From Diplosphaera chodatii (lineage: Eukaryota; Chlorophyta; Trebouxiophyceae; Prasiolales; Stichococcaceae), in assembly GCA_032358165.1 (NCBI GenBank), contig JAALGY010000038.1, forward strand, positions 1,116,001 through 1,180,000: DNA of 64,000 bases, given 5' to 3'. Shown here piece after piece: positions 10,454 to 21,655 of the stretch. Below the pieces are notes generated by a model. The model worked only from the letters and a program-made list of their open reading frames with translations, was not told the DNA's origin and made no database searches. The position numbers and the translations under genes are program-made. The stretch's first letter is position 1. Each line of letters begins with the position of its first letter.

Positions 10454-12790
10454 TCACATCCTGCCCACTGGACTTTTCTCGTACTCTAGCCAAGCGCGAC
10501 CAGCATCCTGACCGCTGTTGCCCTGGAGCCGCTGTTCTGTTGGCTGCCGCTGCGGCGCCTGCAGCCGCTGCATATCCTGCTGCTGTGGACATGCAAAGAC
10601 ATTCCTTCAGCATTGACTCACGATCATGGCCCAGCACACCTGACAGACAGTCAGCCGTTGCAGACACCCACCTGTGGGTCAGATGTGAGGCGTCGGTCTC
10701 GACGCGCATCAGCTATTGCCTGCCTTGCCTCCGCATTGTCAGGTCTGCTGCGCAGATCCCTGCCTGTCGACTGGCGCTGCGCCGAGGGCAGAGGCTGCCT
10801 CTGGACACCTGCCCGCTGAGCGTCAGACATCTGCAGAGGCTGCCGCTGTTGCTGCCCATTCTCCTGCAAAGGTAGTCATTGATAGCTCGTTGTAAAGCTG
10901 GAACGGATTTAGCAGCACAAAGTCACAACCTGGACGAGCTGCCACACAGAGATTGCTTATGCTTTTCAGGCTGTGGTCGTGACTACCAGAGCAGGCACCA
11001 CCTGTACAGATGGCATCCTGGCCGCCCGGCGCCGGCTGCGGGGGTCCCGGGATGCTGCAGCGTCAGGAGCATACGCCTGCTGCTGCATCACTGGCTGCTG
11101 TGCTCGGGCAGGTCGCAGACTCAGCTGCTGCAGAGCTTGCTGCGGCGCAAGCCTGTCCTGGAAGGACTGTGTCTGAGGTGGCGGTAGCTGCCGCTGGCCT
11201 GCGGGTGTCACCTCTGTGTACGGATCCTGCAGAGACATCGCAGTCATGACGAAAGTGCCGATTCACAACTTCAGCCAAGGTCTGCTTGGCGAGTGACGTG
11301 CCTCTACTAACTGCATGACCACGTTCCATGTGGCTGAACATTGGGTTGCCCACCATGCCATGATACTGCCGGTACTGCTTCCCGAACTTCCGCTCCCACT
11401 CCATCAAGGCATACATGTCGCCCTCCTCGGCGCTCTGCACTTTGGCACGGGAATATGGAGCCAAGCAACGTGCCAGGTGTGACCTCGGTTGGACAGACCA
11501 CAAGAGCACCACTGTAAGTAAGTGGGTGTGCGCGACCGAATGAAGGAGGTGGTGCACACCCCCATCTTGAACAGCGCGTCCGTCGCACGGTCCAGCAGCC
11601 CAACCGACTCCTGCACTGTCCTGTGCTGACTGGCCACCGTCACCCTGCCGTACCGCAGAAGCCCCTTTGGTGATTGCCGCACAAGCCTTGCAGCCCTGAA
11701 GGAGGCCGTGGCCCATGTGCTGAGTACAAAGCTTGGCAGACAATGTGTTGCCCTTGCATGCTTTGGCGGGCTCCAACAAACCATAGACCGTCAGCAACTA
11801 GCATCTTGGGAAGCAGGGTGTGCCTGTTGAAGCTGACGTGCGTCACATCAGCGACGGGCACGGAGAACACGCTGACGACGGAGGCGGGCACCAGCGGCCG
11901 CCCGAAGCGGTCGAACTTGATGCTGTCCAGTAGCCCCGTGTCGGGGTTGAAGGCAAAGTCCCGCACCTGCGCACCACGGTGGCTGCGGACTTCCAACCCC
12001 AGGTGCACACTCGCCAGGCATGCACAGCATGACCAAGCGCCAGCACAAGGGCAATGGGCGCCGATGCACTCGTGGTTCAAGGGTCCCTAGACATCGCTAC
12101 CTTGCCGAGCAGCAAGCCATCTTCCGTCGCCACCTCCAACCCGACAAGCTTGGTGGCGCTCTGCTCCGAGTAGGGGTCCGGCTGCCGAGTCACTTGCTCG
12201 TCCTGGACCAGCAGCACGTCCCCGATCTGCTGCAGCGCAGCGATGGGGATGTTGCGGGTGGGCGGCGTCAGGGGGAGGTTATCATCCTTCAGGTTGATGT
12301 TGACCACCGCCAACTGCTGCGGCAGCACATAAAGCTGCTCGACGTATCCCAAGGACTTTCCCTCCTGTCGAGTAATGACCTGCAGCGAACATGACCCGCT
12401 TGTTTGTGATGACATTGCAACGACACCCACGAGCGTCATTGCACAAGCCACAAGGGTGTCTAGCCCTGTGGCATTCCATAAGCTTAAACAGTGTGCACGC
12501 CATGCTCCTGCCTGCTTGTCCATGATTAGACTGCGCAGGATGCTGAAGCTTTGGCGCCGGGGGGGAGGCCGCCTCTGCAAGGCAAGTGCTGTCTGCTGCG
12601 GAGGCGGCTGCGGCGCCTGCATCGGCGCCACTGGCGGCCGCGGTGCCGGCGGACGTGCGTCCCATGTCTGCTGTGCCGCTGAGTAGTGTACCCTCTGTCT
12701 GCTCCATTGTCTGCGGTTCGTGTGCAGGGCAGAGCACATGAGGGTCGAGCAGGCCCCAAGCCGCATGCGCACATGCATGCAGCTGCCCAT
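10454..12790 (-). CDS. PRC-barrel protein with Gln-rich C-terminal tail, probably plastid-targeted
   Basis: Eight exons (12512-12790, 12101-12379, 11824-11966, 11560-11695, 11270-11434, 11002-11226, 10672-10863, 10454-10582) sum to 1,548 nt and encode 515 residues. The first about 80 residues are basic and Pro-rich, like a plastid transit peptide. Two PRC-barrel-like modules follow: VITRQEGKSLGYVEQLYV to KLVGLEVATEDGLLLGK, then VRDFAFNPDTGLLDSIKFD. PRC barrels bind partners in photosynthetic reaction centres and RNA-processing complexes; cyanobacteria and plants have two-module homologues. After a helical segment (DMYALMEWERKFGKQYRQY) comes a disordered Gln-rich tail of about 180 residues. 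The introns after exons 1 and 3 are GC-AG. It is divergent from the DUF502 gene. Confidence 0.75.
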
Positions 12791-13474
12791 TGCTGGGCTG
12801 CATGGCTGCATGACGGCAGCTGGCAGACTGACGTGTTTCAAAGGAGAGTTGCTATAGTGCTGCGATGGCCCCTGACACGGCTGCAGCCCGGTGCTGTGCC
12901 TGCGCCCCTGACCAAGTTGGACAGCAAGGGTGATACACGCAATTGAAGGCGCAATGCCTGCGCCCTTGCCGATGAAGCGAAGTACAGCGGAACTTGCATG
13001 CAATCAAGTCGCAAGTACGCCACTGCCAGGTGAACGCAAGGGGGCGTGAAGCGTCTGATAGCCCGAAAGCCCTGCTGGTACACGGTGTGAGGAGCTGTGC
13101 CAGCATGGCTACATTCTTCCACCTGCAGCGCACAGCTGCGTCCTACGGCCGCTTCTTGCGCAACAGTACCGACGAGGCGGCTTCTAGTACAGATCGCCCC
13201 GTGCTAGACTGCTGGTTGCTGCTATCAGCAACACGGATGTGCAACTGGGCCATTCAACTATCGATTTTCGGTGCAAGCAAGCGATAGCAAGCGTCTCCCG
13301 AGAGCGCACACTGAGTCCTGAAGACTCTTACAGCAACTGCGCTGCTGGTGGATCAGCCAGCTGGCCTCTGGGCGGTGCCTCGGTGCCGCACCCAGCCAGT
13401 GCTGCGCAGTGACGCCCCATCTGGATCCTCGATGACAGGCGGGGGCTGAGGGCTGTTTGCACCCTGCTCGAGAA
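12791..13474. promoter_or_regulatory. Divergent promoter region, PRC-barrel / DUF502
   Basis: The two start codons face away from each other across about 680 bp, so the promoters of both genes must lie here. No TATA box or clear shared motif was picked out by eye. Untranslated exons are possible. Confidence 0.4.
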
Positions 13475-14895
13475 ATGATCGCTGGTGACACCGAGTCGGA
13501 GGATACAGACAGGCTCATGGACGCGGAGACAGGCGTGCGTTCGCCGCGCGCGCGGCTGTCCCGCTCGCACTCCGCTGGCCACGCCACAACCAAGGAGGTG
13601 CGCCACAGTCGGTTGCCTAGAATGCCGCGAGCAGGGCACCGTGGCTGCTGTTCGCCGCTGAGTGTGCCATCCTCATGACGACTGCAGGCACTCGCGGGCA
13701 TGCTGTCGAGCTGGTTCTCTCGCAGGTTCTTCAGTGGCTGGTGCGCTGCAAGCCCGTTGCCATGAGACTACGCGATGCTCATTGGCTGCACGCGTGGCAT
13801 CAGCAGCTGCTGTGACACTCACGCACTCGATGCTGTGTTTGCAGTGCGGTCCTGTTTCCCATGGTCGTTACAGGTGCGGTTGTTGTACGCCCTGCTCTGC
13901 TTTGCATGGTCCTTGCCATATGGTGCTTGCCCACATGTTGTCTTCTCTCTCGCAGTCTATGTAACTTGGTGGTTCCTCAGATTCTTTGACAACTTCTTTT
14001 CGGTAGGAACACATGCGCAGATGAGCATGACCCGGCATATCGCACGTGCACCTGTGCAGTCACGCACAGGCCGCTCACTATCCCTACATACTGTTGTGCA
14101 GCCGGTCTACTTTGCGCTGCTTGGCTTCCATGTCTTTGGGCTGGGCTTTGTCACATCCATGGTGAGTGCCCAAGTTGGCACCGCGAAATGCAACCGCATC
14201 ATCTGTAGCAGAGCGTGTATGAACCTCACTGTGTTGCCTGCTGCAGGTCTTCATCTTCATGACCGGGGTGTTTGTATCATCCTGGGTTGGTGGTGCCCTG
14301 CTGTCAGTTGGCGAGTGGATCATCAAGAAGCTGCCGCTGATCAAACACATCTACTCGGCGGCCAAGCAAGTGACGGCCGGGCTCAACCCCGAGAACGAGA
14401 ATGCAAAATCCTTCCGCGAGTGCGTGGTGATCAGGCACCCGCGGCATGGCGAGTATGCCATCGCCTTTATCACGGGCGAAACAGTCTTCCAGGTGACTTG
14501 CTCGCGAACATCGCTCATTGGGTTGCGAAGCTGCCCTGCGTGATACTGCCACCGCAGATCGCGCCGCACACATTCACACTCGTGCTCTGCAGACGCCCAA
14601 GGGCGACATGAAGTTGTACAGCGTCTACGTGCCCACCAACCATGTGTATGTCCTCTTTCCTGCATCCAACTACATGCTGCTCTTTCTGCACATTCCGGAC
14701 CCATGCAAACTTGCTGCTCGCGGGAGCCATGTGTCTGCAGCATTAGGTTGTATTCCTGCCGTGTGCAGGTATGTGGGCGACATCTTCCTCATGGGGTCAG
14801 ACGATATCATAAGGCCGAACTTGTCAGTGCGGGAAGGCCTGGAGATAGTGGTCAGCGTCGGAATGGCGCTGCCGCCCACGCTCAAGATACACTGA
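13475..14895 (+). CDS. LIKE-COV / DUF502 integral membrane protein
   Basis: Eight exons (13475-13597, 13688-13725, 13845-13873, 13956-14002, 14102-14161, 14247-14492, 14593-14645, 14769-14895) sum to 723 nt and encode 240 residues. Family signatures are plain: AVLFPMVVTVYVTWWFLRFF, FGLGFVTSMVFIFMTGVFVS, KLPLIKHIYSAAKQV, VVIRHPRHGEYAIAFITGE and VYVPTNHVYVGDIFLMGSDD. Two or three membrane segments lie in the first half. Plant COV1/LCV proteins sit in Golgi membranes and affect trafficking and vascular patterning; the algal role is unknown. Length and domain order match the family. The N-terminal 40 residues are acidic and Ser/Arg-rich and probably cytosolic. The 29-nt and 38-nt exons are small but frame-consistent. 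Confidence 0.92.
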
Positions 14896-15574
14896 TGGCA
14901 CCACCCGTCAGCGGGGCATCTGCTGCATACCGTGATGGTCATGTGGCAGCAATCTCTGCTGCCTTGTCGTGGCGTTGGCAGGCCAGTGCATCAAACCGTT
15001 GCTCTCGACCTGCAGCAGTAAGTTGTGTGGCGATCCAAGTTGACATAGTGAGCTTGACGTGCACCTCCATCCTGTCCGGCAGCATCTGTTGGCAGCACAG
15101 GCATGCATGCCTGTAAGGCGACCATGCGAATACATTCCCAGTACATGTATACTCCCACAGCATGCTGTGGACGGAGGCAATGTTGCGTCGATTGCACATA
15201 TTGATTGATCACGCGCCAAGTTCCTGTACACTGTGCAGGCGAACGGGAGGGGACCAATGTACGTAACGGTTGTTCGTCAAACGTAATCATTACGGATTTC
15301 TCTTATTCTACAGCGCGTCCGTACACTTATTGCCAGCATCAGCTTCTGCGCGTACACTGGCAGAGGCTGATCGCGACAGTGCCTACGCTTGTGCTGTTGT
15401 GCGCTACTCGTGTTGCCGACCACGACGAGGGCCGATCGACCCAGCGGCGGTAGCATCATCACGTCATAAGGACCTCTCCAGTGTACCATGGACCCACCAT
15501 GAGTGCTGTGCCATTGATCAAGCTTTTCAGATTCAGCGTGCCTTTTCAGCGTGCTTTGACATAGTGTCAGCAGC
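14896..15574. other. Intergenic stretch
   Basis: It holds the 3' end of the DUF502 transcript and the promoter of the SWIB gene. Only short random frames are present, and no repeat or RNA gene was seen. Confidence 0.5.
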
Positions 15575-16468
15575 ATGACAGACGCGCAGGCTCCTACAGA
15601 TCAGGAGGTTGTAGACGTGCTGCGGGCAGCGCTTCAGGATGTCGATCTCGCCAACACTACAGAGCGCGCATTGCGCAAGCAGTTGCAGGACCATTTTGGC
15701 GTGGACATGACGGATCGCAAGCCGCTCATTCGAGAGGAGGTTGAACGGTTCCTGGAAGAGCAGGACCCCCTCGAAGAGGATGACGAGGCTGAACAGGTGT
15801 CAGCAGCAGAGGAGCTGGAGGTGGCAGTCCCTAAAAAGAAGGGGGGTGGATTCAGTCGCCCGTGTGCCCTGTCTGAGCCGCTGCAGGCATTCCTCGGGGA
15901 GGAGACGATGGCCCGCTCTGAGGTGGTGAAGCGAATCTGGGACTACATCAAAGCAAACGACTTGCAGGACCCCAACAACAGGCGGAAAATCATTGTGGAC
16001 GAACAGCTGGGCACATTTCTCACGAGCCCGGTCAACATGTTCACGATGAACACGCAGTTGACCAGGCACATCTTTCAACCAGAAGCTGGCGGGTCTGCGG
16101 CGGAACCACGTTCACCGAAGCGGAAAAGCAGCGCAGGCAGCAAGGACGAGAGCAGCGCGCCTCGGAGACGAAAAAGCAAAAGCAGCAGCGAGAAAGAGGG
16201 CGGCAGCGAGCGCAGGGCGAGCAACGGCTTCACCAAGCCGCTCAGCGTGACTCCAGAGCTGGGGGCGTGGTGCGGTGGCAGGACAGAAATCAGCCGTCCT
16301 GAGCTCACAAAGCACTTCTGGGCGTACATCAAAGAAAACGGGCTGCAGGATCCAGATGACAAGCGGTACACAGTCTGTGATGACACTCTTCAGGCGCTGA
16401 CGGGCGAGGACCGGTTCCTGTCCTTTGGCTTCATGAAGCACTTGAATAAGCACCTCATCAAACAGTGA
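15575..16468 (+). CDS. DEK_C plus tandem SWIB/MDM2 domain chromatin protein, intronless
   Basis: One uninterrupted frame of 297 residues. Residues 1-60 fit a DEK C-terminal domain (VVDVLRAALQDVDLANTTER, then REEVERFLEEQ). SWIB domain 1 (about 88-170) has LSEPLQAFLGEE and RIWDYIKANDLQDPNNRR. A basic Ser/Lys linker (SPKRKSSAGS, RRRKSKSSSEK) is a likely nuclear signal. SWIB domain 2 (about 212-297) has LSVTPELGAW and HFWAYIKENGLQDPDDKR. Plants and algae have this DEK_C-SWIB-SWIB arrangement; SWIB domains occur in SWI/SNF subunits and in RNA polymerase I/upstream factors. The complete lack of introns stands out beside its intron-dense neighbours. Confidence 0.95.
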   Translation: MTDAQAPTDQEVVDVLRAALQDVDLANTTERALRKQLQDHFGVDMTDRKPLIREEVERFLEEQDPLEEDDEAEQVSAAEELEVAVPKKKGGGFSRPCALSEPLQAFLGEETMARSEVVKRIWDYIKANDLQDPNNRRKIIVDEQLGTFLTSPVNMFTMNTQLTRHIFQPEAGGSAAEPRSPKRKSSAGSKDESSAPRRRKSKSSSEKEGGSERRASNGFTKPLSVTPELGAWCGGRTEISRPELTKHFWAYIKENGLQDPDDKRYTVCDDTLQALTGEDRFLSFGFMKHLNKHLIKQ

Positions 16469-17306
16469 CGCATGCGTGCCGCAGAGCATATCGCACATGA
16501 TTGTCAAATCTAGATTTGGCGGTGGCAATGGCGATCTGGCATCAAACGTAACTGCTGGCAGCTGTTGGCAAGTTTTGTGATGTCACAGCCATGCCTACAT
16601 GCAGGGCGGTTGCAGACTCGCTCCCCTGCATGCCAGATGGCATTGCGCGCCAGCCAGCTTCAGCAGTTGGATGATGACCGACAGGGAGCACCTGTCCTCG
16701 CAAAAACCTTCATAATGCATGTATCTGCTGCTTCCAACCCTGACCAGGTCCCTGCCTGCCTTCAACACTACCGCACTGATGGGCTTCTCCAGAGTGTACG
16801 GTAAGGCATCCTCCGCCTGCAGCCTTTCCGATCTAGGGGGACATGTCGTTGCAACTGCCTGGTTTTCCTCCCCACAACGCACCGTCCCTTGCGCAGCACT
16901 GTAGCATAGATTGTGTCCATTGATCAAAACACAAGTCAGGTTGTTGGCGAAAGGTGCAATGCACGCCGCTCCCGGTCCGGCAGCTTGAGGTCGTGGTCTC
17001 AGAGGTCGCTTGGGTGCTTCCTCACCAGACAGTCTGGCGTCCTGCGTGGCCAGACGGCAGCTTGGTTGGGGTACCAATGCTGCCTGGCCCTGCGTGACCA
17101 GATTGCTGCGGTGCGACGGCGCACAGGCATTCAGATCAAGCCAGCCTGCACGGCACTTGATCGTTGCGACAGGCGCCGGGCAGCGGTTGCGTCAGGGTCC
17201 ACAGCCCTGCCCTCCAGTTGTGCAGTGTGATGCACGAAGACCGGATAGCAGCTGTCTGCAGAACGCGGCACGGAATACCTCACCGGCGAAACCATCCGTG
17301 AGGAAG
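16469..17306. other. Intergenic stretch upstream of SLX1
   Basis: No coding pattern, repeat or RNA gene was recognised. The right part should carry the SLX1 promoter and 5' UTR. An in-frame open region continues upstream of the chosen SLX1 start, but it has no better methionine. Confidence 0.45.
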
Positions 17307-19706
17307 ATGTCGTTCTTTGCCGTATACCTGCTCCTGTCGTTGAAGCAGCGGGCGTCAGGTGCCGCAGTGGGCGCGACCTACATCGGGTGACACAAGGCTC
17401 GCATTGATTCTGTCTGATTATTTGCTCAGCCCTAGTGCTTCTCAAGTGCTTCTCACGCTGCTTGTATGCTTGCTGACCAGCTCAGTGCTGCCACTCCCCA
17501 GGTTCACAGTGAATCCGCAGCGCCGCATTCGACAGCACAACGGCGACATTGTGAATGGTGCCAAAAAGACCAGCAGGTAGGCAGTCCGGCAGGGCACACT
17601 GGCATTGAAATAGCTCCACACGACTGCGCATGCTTGAGCCTGATGCTCCTGTCCGCAGGCATCGCCCCTGGGAGATGGTGCTGGTGTGCTACGGCTTCCC
17701 CAGCCAGGTGTGCGGTCAGCCCCTGAACAGGGCTGTGCGCCCGTATCAACCGGCAGCTGCAGATACTGACTTCCTTCCAATGCACATGCAGAGGGATGCG
17801 CTGCAGTTCGAGTGGGCATGGCAGCACCCGCATGTGTCCATTGCGGTGCGGACGATGGCGGCCACACTGCCCAAGCGGGGCCTGTCTGGTGTCAAGGGCA
17901 AGGTGCGGACGATTGTCAGACCAAAGTTGTTCAATGTCGCCCAAAGCAGCAGCCTGGCTTGCAGCGGCTCTGCAATTCTAGCTGTTTGCAGTTGGGCCTA
18001 AGATAGTGGCAATGAAATACTGGGCACTGTCAAGACGTGCTGCATGACCACGAAGTACGTGATCATGAAGGCGTTGCCATCGACTTGGTGCTGCGCCCCT
18101 GCCAGCGCACGCACGATGCCCATAGACAGGCCTGCGCTGTCCTGCCGCAGGTGCGGCTGCTGATGGAGATGCTGCATCTGGAGAAGTGGAGGCATATGCC
18201 GCTGCAAGTGCAGTTTCTGTCCTCAGCCAGCCTCAAGTACCTGGCAAACTGCCCAGCTATGCCATCAGGCATGGATGTTGGCATCGCAAGTCTGGAGGTG
18301 CACCCGCTCACAGCCTCGTTGTGTTCATGAATCATGCTGCCAGTGCTGCGTGCAGTTGGGTCGTCATGCTGCAACTGCTGCTGACAACCGATGCATCGCT
18401 GTCCAGGCCTTGCCGACGACCTGCGCTGACGACTTTGATGTGGAGGACAACGGCAGCATCAGCTCGGGGCCCTTTGACAACAGCGACTGCCTGCCCGGGG
18501 CGCTGGCGGCGGAGGCGGCGGACGACTGCGCGACGTCACCGGCACCAGGTGCCCCGCGGGCGGAGTGCGGCGACGGTGCACGGTGCACATGTTCTGTCCT
18601 GTTTGGGAGACGACTGGCCAGCCTTGCCACCTGTGTCTGTTGTCGGCCATGCAGCCTCCTGCCCCCCGCCACGACAAGCGGCAGTGAAGCGGCGTGGCCG
18701 CCCGCCGAAAGCAGCCCCGCCAGCTGTGGCGGCCTCCACCGCAGGTGCAGCCGGTGACAGCCCTGCCAAGGCAGCGCGCCCCAGGGGCAGGCCCCGAAAA
18801 GCTTCAGCAGCAGCTGCAGACGGCGTGTGCAGTCCGTCTCGCACAGGCAGACGGCCAACGCCCGTGGCCACGCTCGCAGACGGTTTGACCAGGCCAGGTG
18901 CCGCCCACAGCACAAAGCCAGCCGGGCTCACGGGCGCCAACGATGTAAACTCAGCAAGCCGCGATGGCAGCAGCGGCAACCAGCAATCCTCCGTCAGTCC
19001 AGCAGGCAAGCGTGGCAGCAGGGGCAGTGCAGCTGCGGCGAATGCGCCGGCACAGGACGTCAGCCCAAAGCGTGCGCGGGGAAGGCCGAGAAAGTCCCCG
19101 GCACCTCCAGCTGCAACACCACCTGCACTTGACAGCCCAATCGTGCTGAGTGCCTCTGACTCTGAGCCCGGCACCCCCAGCCAGCCCAGCTCAGCCGGCC
19201 GCGCCGCTGCCGGCGTCTGCGCAGCTGACAGCCCGGCCTCAGCGAGCTGCATCGACCTGCTGTCTGATGCTGAATCCGATGCGGCCTCTGGAGCGACAGC
19301 CGAGAACAGAGATGGCTTTGGCGAATCAGCTTCAGCTCGTGGTGCACAGAAGGGGGGTCCATCAAACGGCAGCAGACGAATAGCGTCATGGCCAGCAACT
19401 GACCCTCATAGCACAGCGCCGATGTGTACGCCGCAGCCAATCCGCGCGACCGCCAGCACCGCGACAGCCACCTCGCCATGCACCACAGCCTCCGAAGCTG
19501 CCCCAATGCTGACGCCGCAGCCCAGGCAGCAGCAGGAGGCAGCCCTCACACCGATGCTGTGCAGCCCGCCCATGGCGTCTCCGCCTGCATATGACAGCAG
19601 CCCCTCTCAGGGTCTCCTTTTTGACGTGCAGCAGCCCAGCCCAATGCGCAGCCGGGGATCAGCGGTAGTGCAGATGCCTGTCATCAGTTTGCTCACGCCA
19701 GACTGA
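17307..19706 (+). CDS. SLX1: SLX1 structure-specific endonuclease with AT-hook tail
   Basis: Seven exons (17307-17386, 17502-17576, 17659-17707, 17792-17902, 18151-18297, 18407-18548, 18655-19706) sum to 1,656 nt and encode 551 residues. The GIY-YIG nuclease fills the first 150 residues: FFAVYLLLSLKQ, GATYIGFTVNPQRRIRQHNG, HRPWEMVLVCYGFPS and ALQFEWAWQHPHVS with its Arg and metal-binding Glu. SLX1 cuts branched DNA such as Holliday junctions together with the scaffold SLX4. The usual C-terminal RING/PHD-like cysteine cluster is not seen. Instead a disordered tail of about 330 residues carries three AT-hook-like motifs (KRRGRPPKA, RPRGRPRKA, RARGRPRKS), suggesting direct DNA binding. It is much longer than typical SLX1 (about 280-370). 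Confidence 0.9.
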
Positions 19707-19863
19707 GCTTCACATGCACTCATGTTATGCACATGCGGCGAGCTTGGAACTGTGAAATGTCCGTGTTCGAGGGGCAGTGATTGGGTGGTCAGAAACCTAG
19801 TTTCATTTGAAGTATATGTGCAGCGTGCTGTGCTGTGAACCTGTTGGGTCAACCCTGGCATTA

Positions 19864-21579
19864 CTACAGCTCGTCCGCATTGAGGCGCACACCAGCTACA
19901 ACAGGAGTGGATAGCTGTTGGCCCCCAGTGTGGACATGCCGCTGCCACGGTCCCGCCCACTGCTGCATCTCATCTTCGTTTGGATCTGTGTCGCGCACGC
20001 TGCTTCTGACCCCACACATAGTGCTCCAGCTCCCCCAGCAGTGTTGCCATCTATGCGGAGCAAAACATCGTCAGGTGATGGCTGCCATGCTGCAAGTGTG
20101 GTCAACAAGTGTGAACGGACCAAAATAACAGGCAGAACAAGCACATTGCAAAAGTGTGGCGCATGTTACCTGGTCAGCATCACGGGATGAGACCTCGTTG
20201 ACAACACTGTCGATGACATACGCCGCCAACCCAAGCCTGCATGCAAAAAGAAAGGGTGGACACGCGCTGGCAGCCCATGTCGCCTTGCGCGTCCACACCG
20301 AGTTTATGCGTGTGACCGATAGTCGAGAGAGCTGTGCTGTTATGCAGACAGCGCGCTGCCTGCGCAGACGTGCTGCCAGGACATATCGCACCCTTCTGTA
20401 AGCGAGATGAGCTTCAGCCGCGACTTGCAGTCTTTTGCGTCGTCAGACATGTCGCCCTGTGTACGCAGTGCGTGCTCGATGTTTGCACATGATTGGGTGT
20501 GAGTGCCACCAGCGCCGCATGGCGTCGCAAGATGACAGGGTGCAGTGTCAATCTGCCACTCCCACCTCTTTGATGCGCGCCACATATTTGTGTACATGTT
20601 TGCAGCGCGACACGTCCAACTGGTATGTGTCACCGCTGCTCGGCCGCGTCGCCGTCGCCCGCTCCTCAGACCGTGGGTCCCGGCTGTCGGTGTGCCGTTC
20701 GTCGTACCTGCAGTGCACAGCGGATTGCTCCCACACCAGTTTTGCAGCATCGGCACGGGCATGCACACCAGGTTGTGCCATACACACCAGGTTGTGCCTT
20801 GCCGAGCGCCAGAGCACTCGATGGAACTTTGCAGGATGAATGTTTTCGTAGATGGTATTCAAGGCAAGGCACCTGCCGCGATCGGCATCCCGTGCACTCT
20901 CGCCAGCGCGCCCGCGCTTGCTGCTGCCGTCGCGCCAGTCCCTGTCCCTGTCCCTATCATGCTCTTCAGCATTGCCCCGGTGGCGCTCACGGTCCCTGTC
21001 GTGCGTGTGCCGGCGATAGTCTGCCTCCCTGTCTGCTTCCCGGTCTCTGTCCCTGTCGCTCGGGCCAGCCTGGTGTTCAGGGTCCCTGTTGGCCTGGTGG
21101 GCCCTGGCATGCGGCCGCTCACCATGGGTGCGGCCCCTGTCAAAACGAACACGGTATGGGTGAGGAGGCTGCTCAGCAGGCACGTGCGGCAATGGCTCAG
21201 CACCACACCTGCAGTGGAGAGAGTGGCACCCCAGCGCAGCGTCACCTGGGGACTGCCTCGTCAGCGTCCCGGTTCCGGCTGCGGTCGCCGTCGCCATCAG
21301 CTGCCCGGCCAGTCTCATCTCTGCAATCGTCACCATGCAAAGCAGTTGGGACCCTGCCGTCTCGTACTGGTGTATCAGACAAACGACTGGCCAACGGTTT
21401 GACAGCTGCATCGAGCGACCTGCTGGATGGCACTGCCGCTGAGTCGCCCGCGTCTGGTCGCTCGCGGAAGGTCTGGTCCGCATCCCAGCTGCCCGAGCGG
21501 GCCAGCCGGGACGGTGCAGGTTCGGTCCTGGCACAGGGTTGGGACAGGATCGGTGATGAGGTGCAGAGATCGTTGCCTA
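19864..21579 (-). CDS. Arg/Asp-rich (RD/RE repeat) protein, probably nuclear, model incomplete
   Basis: A Ser/Pro-rich exon (about 21240-21579; PSRLARSGSWDADQTF) is followed by an exon packed with alternating Arg and Asp/Glu (DRDRDREADREADYRR, DRDRERHRGNAEEH). Smaller exons follow: one at about 20640-20710 (RYDERHTDSRDPRSEE), one reading SDDAKDCKSRLKLIS, and one reading LGLAAYVIDSVVNEVSSRD. The last frame ends NADEL at TAG 19864-19866. Such RD/RE arrays are typical of splicing-associated proteins. The last junction does not close in phase, and it is unclear whether this is a separate gene or the C-terminal part of the kinase gene just upstream, whose last recognised exon ends 77 bp away. No catalytic domain is visible. 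Confidence 0.45.
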
Positions 21580-21655
21580 CAGGCTGACGTGGTGCTTTTA
21601 CCCATACTTTTATAACACAACATTCAGCGAAAGCTATGCTTGAACACACTGACCC

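Noticed and set aside
20548..20870. Continuation of the Arg/Asp-rich frame into NTIYENIHPAKFH
   Set aside because: A clean GTGCCT donor precedes it and the composition changes abruptly, so it is read as intron.
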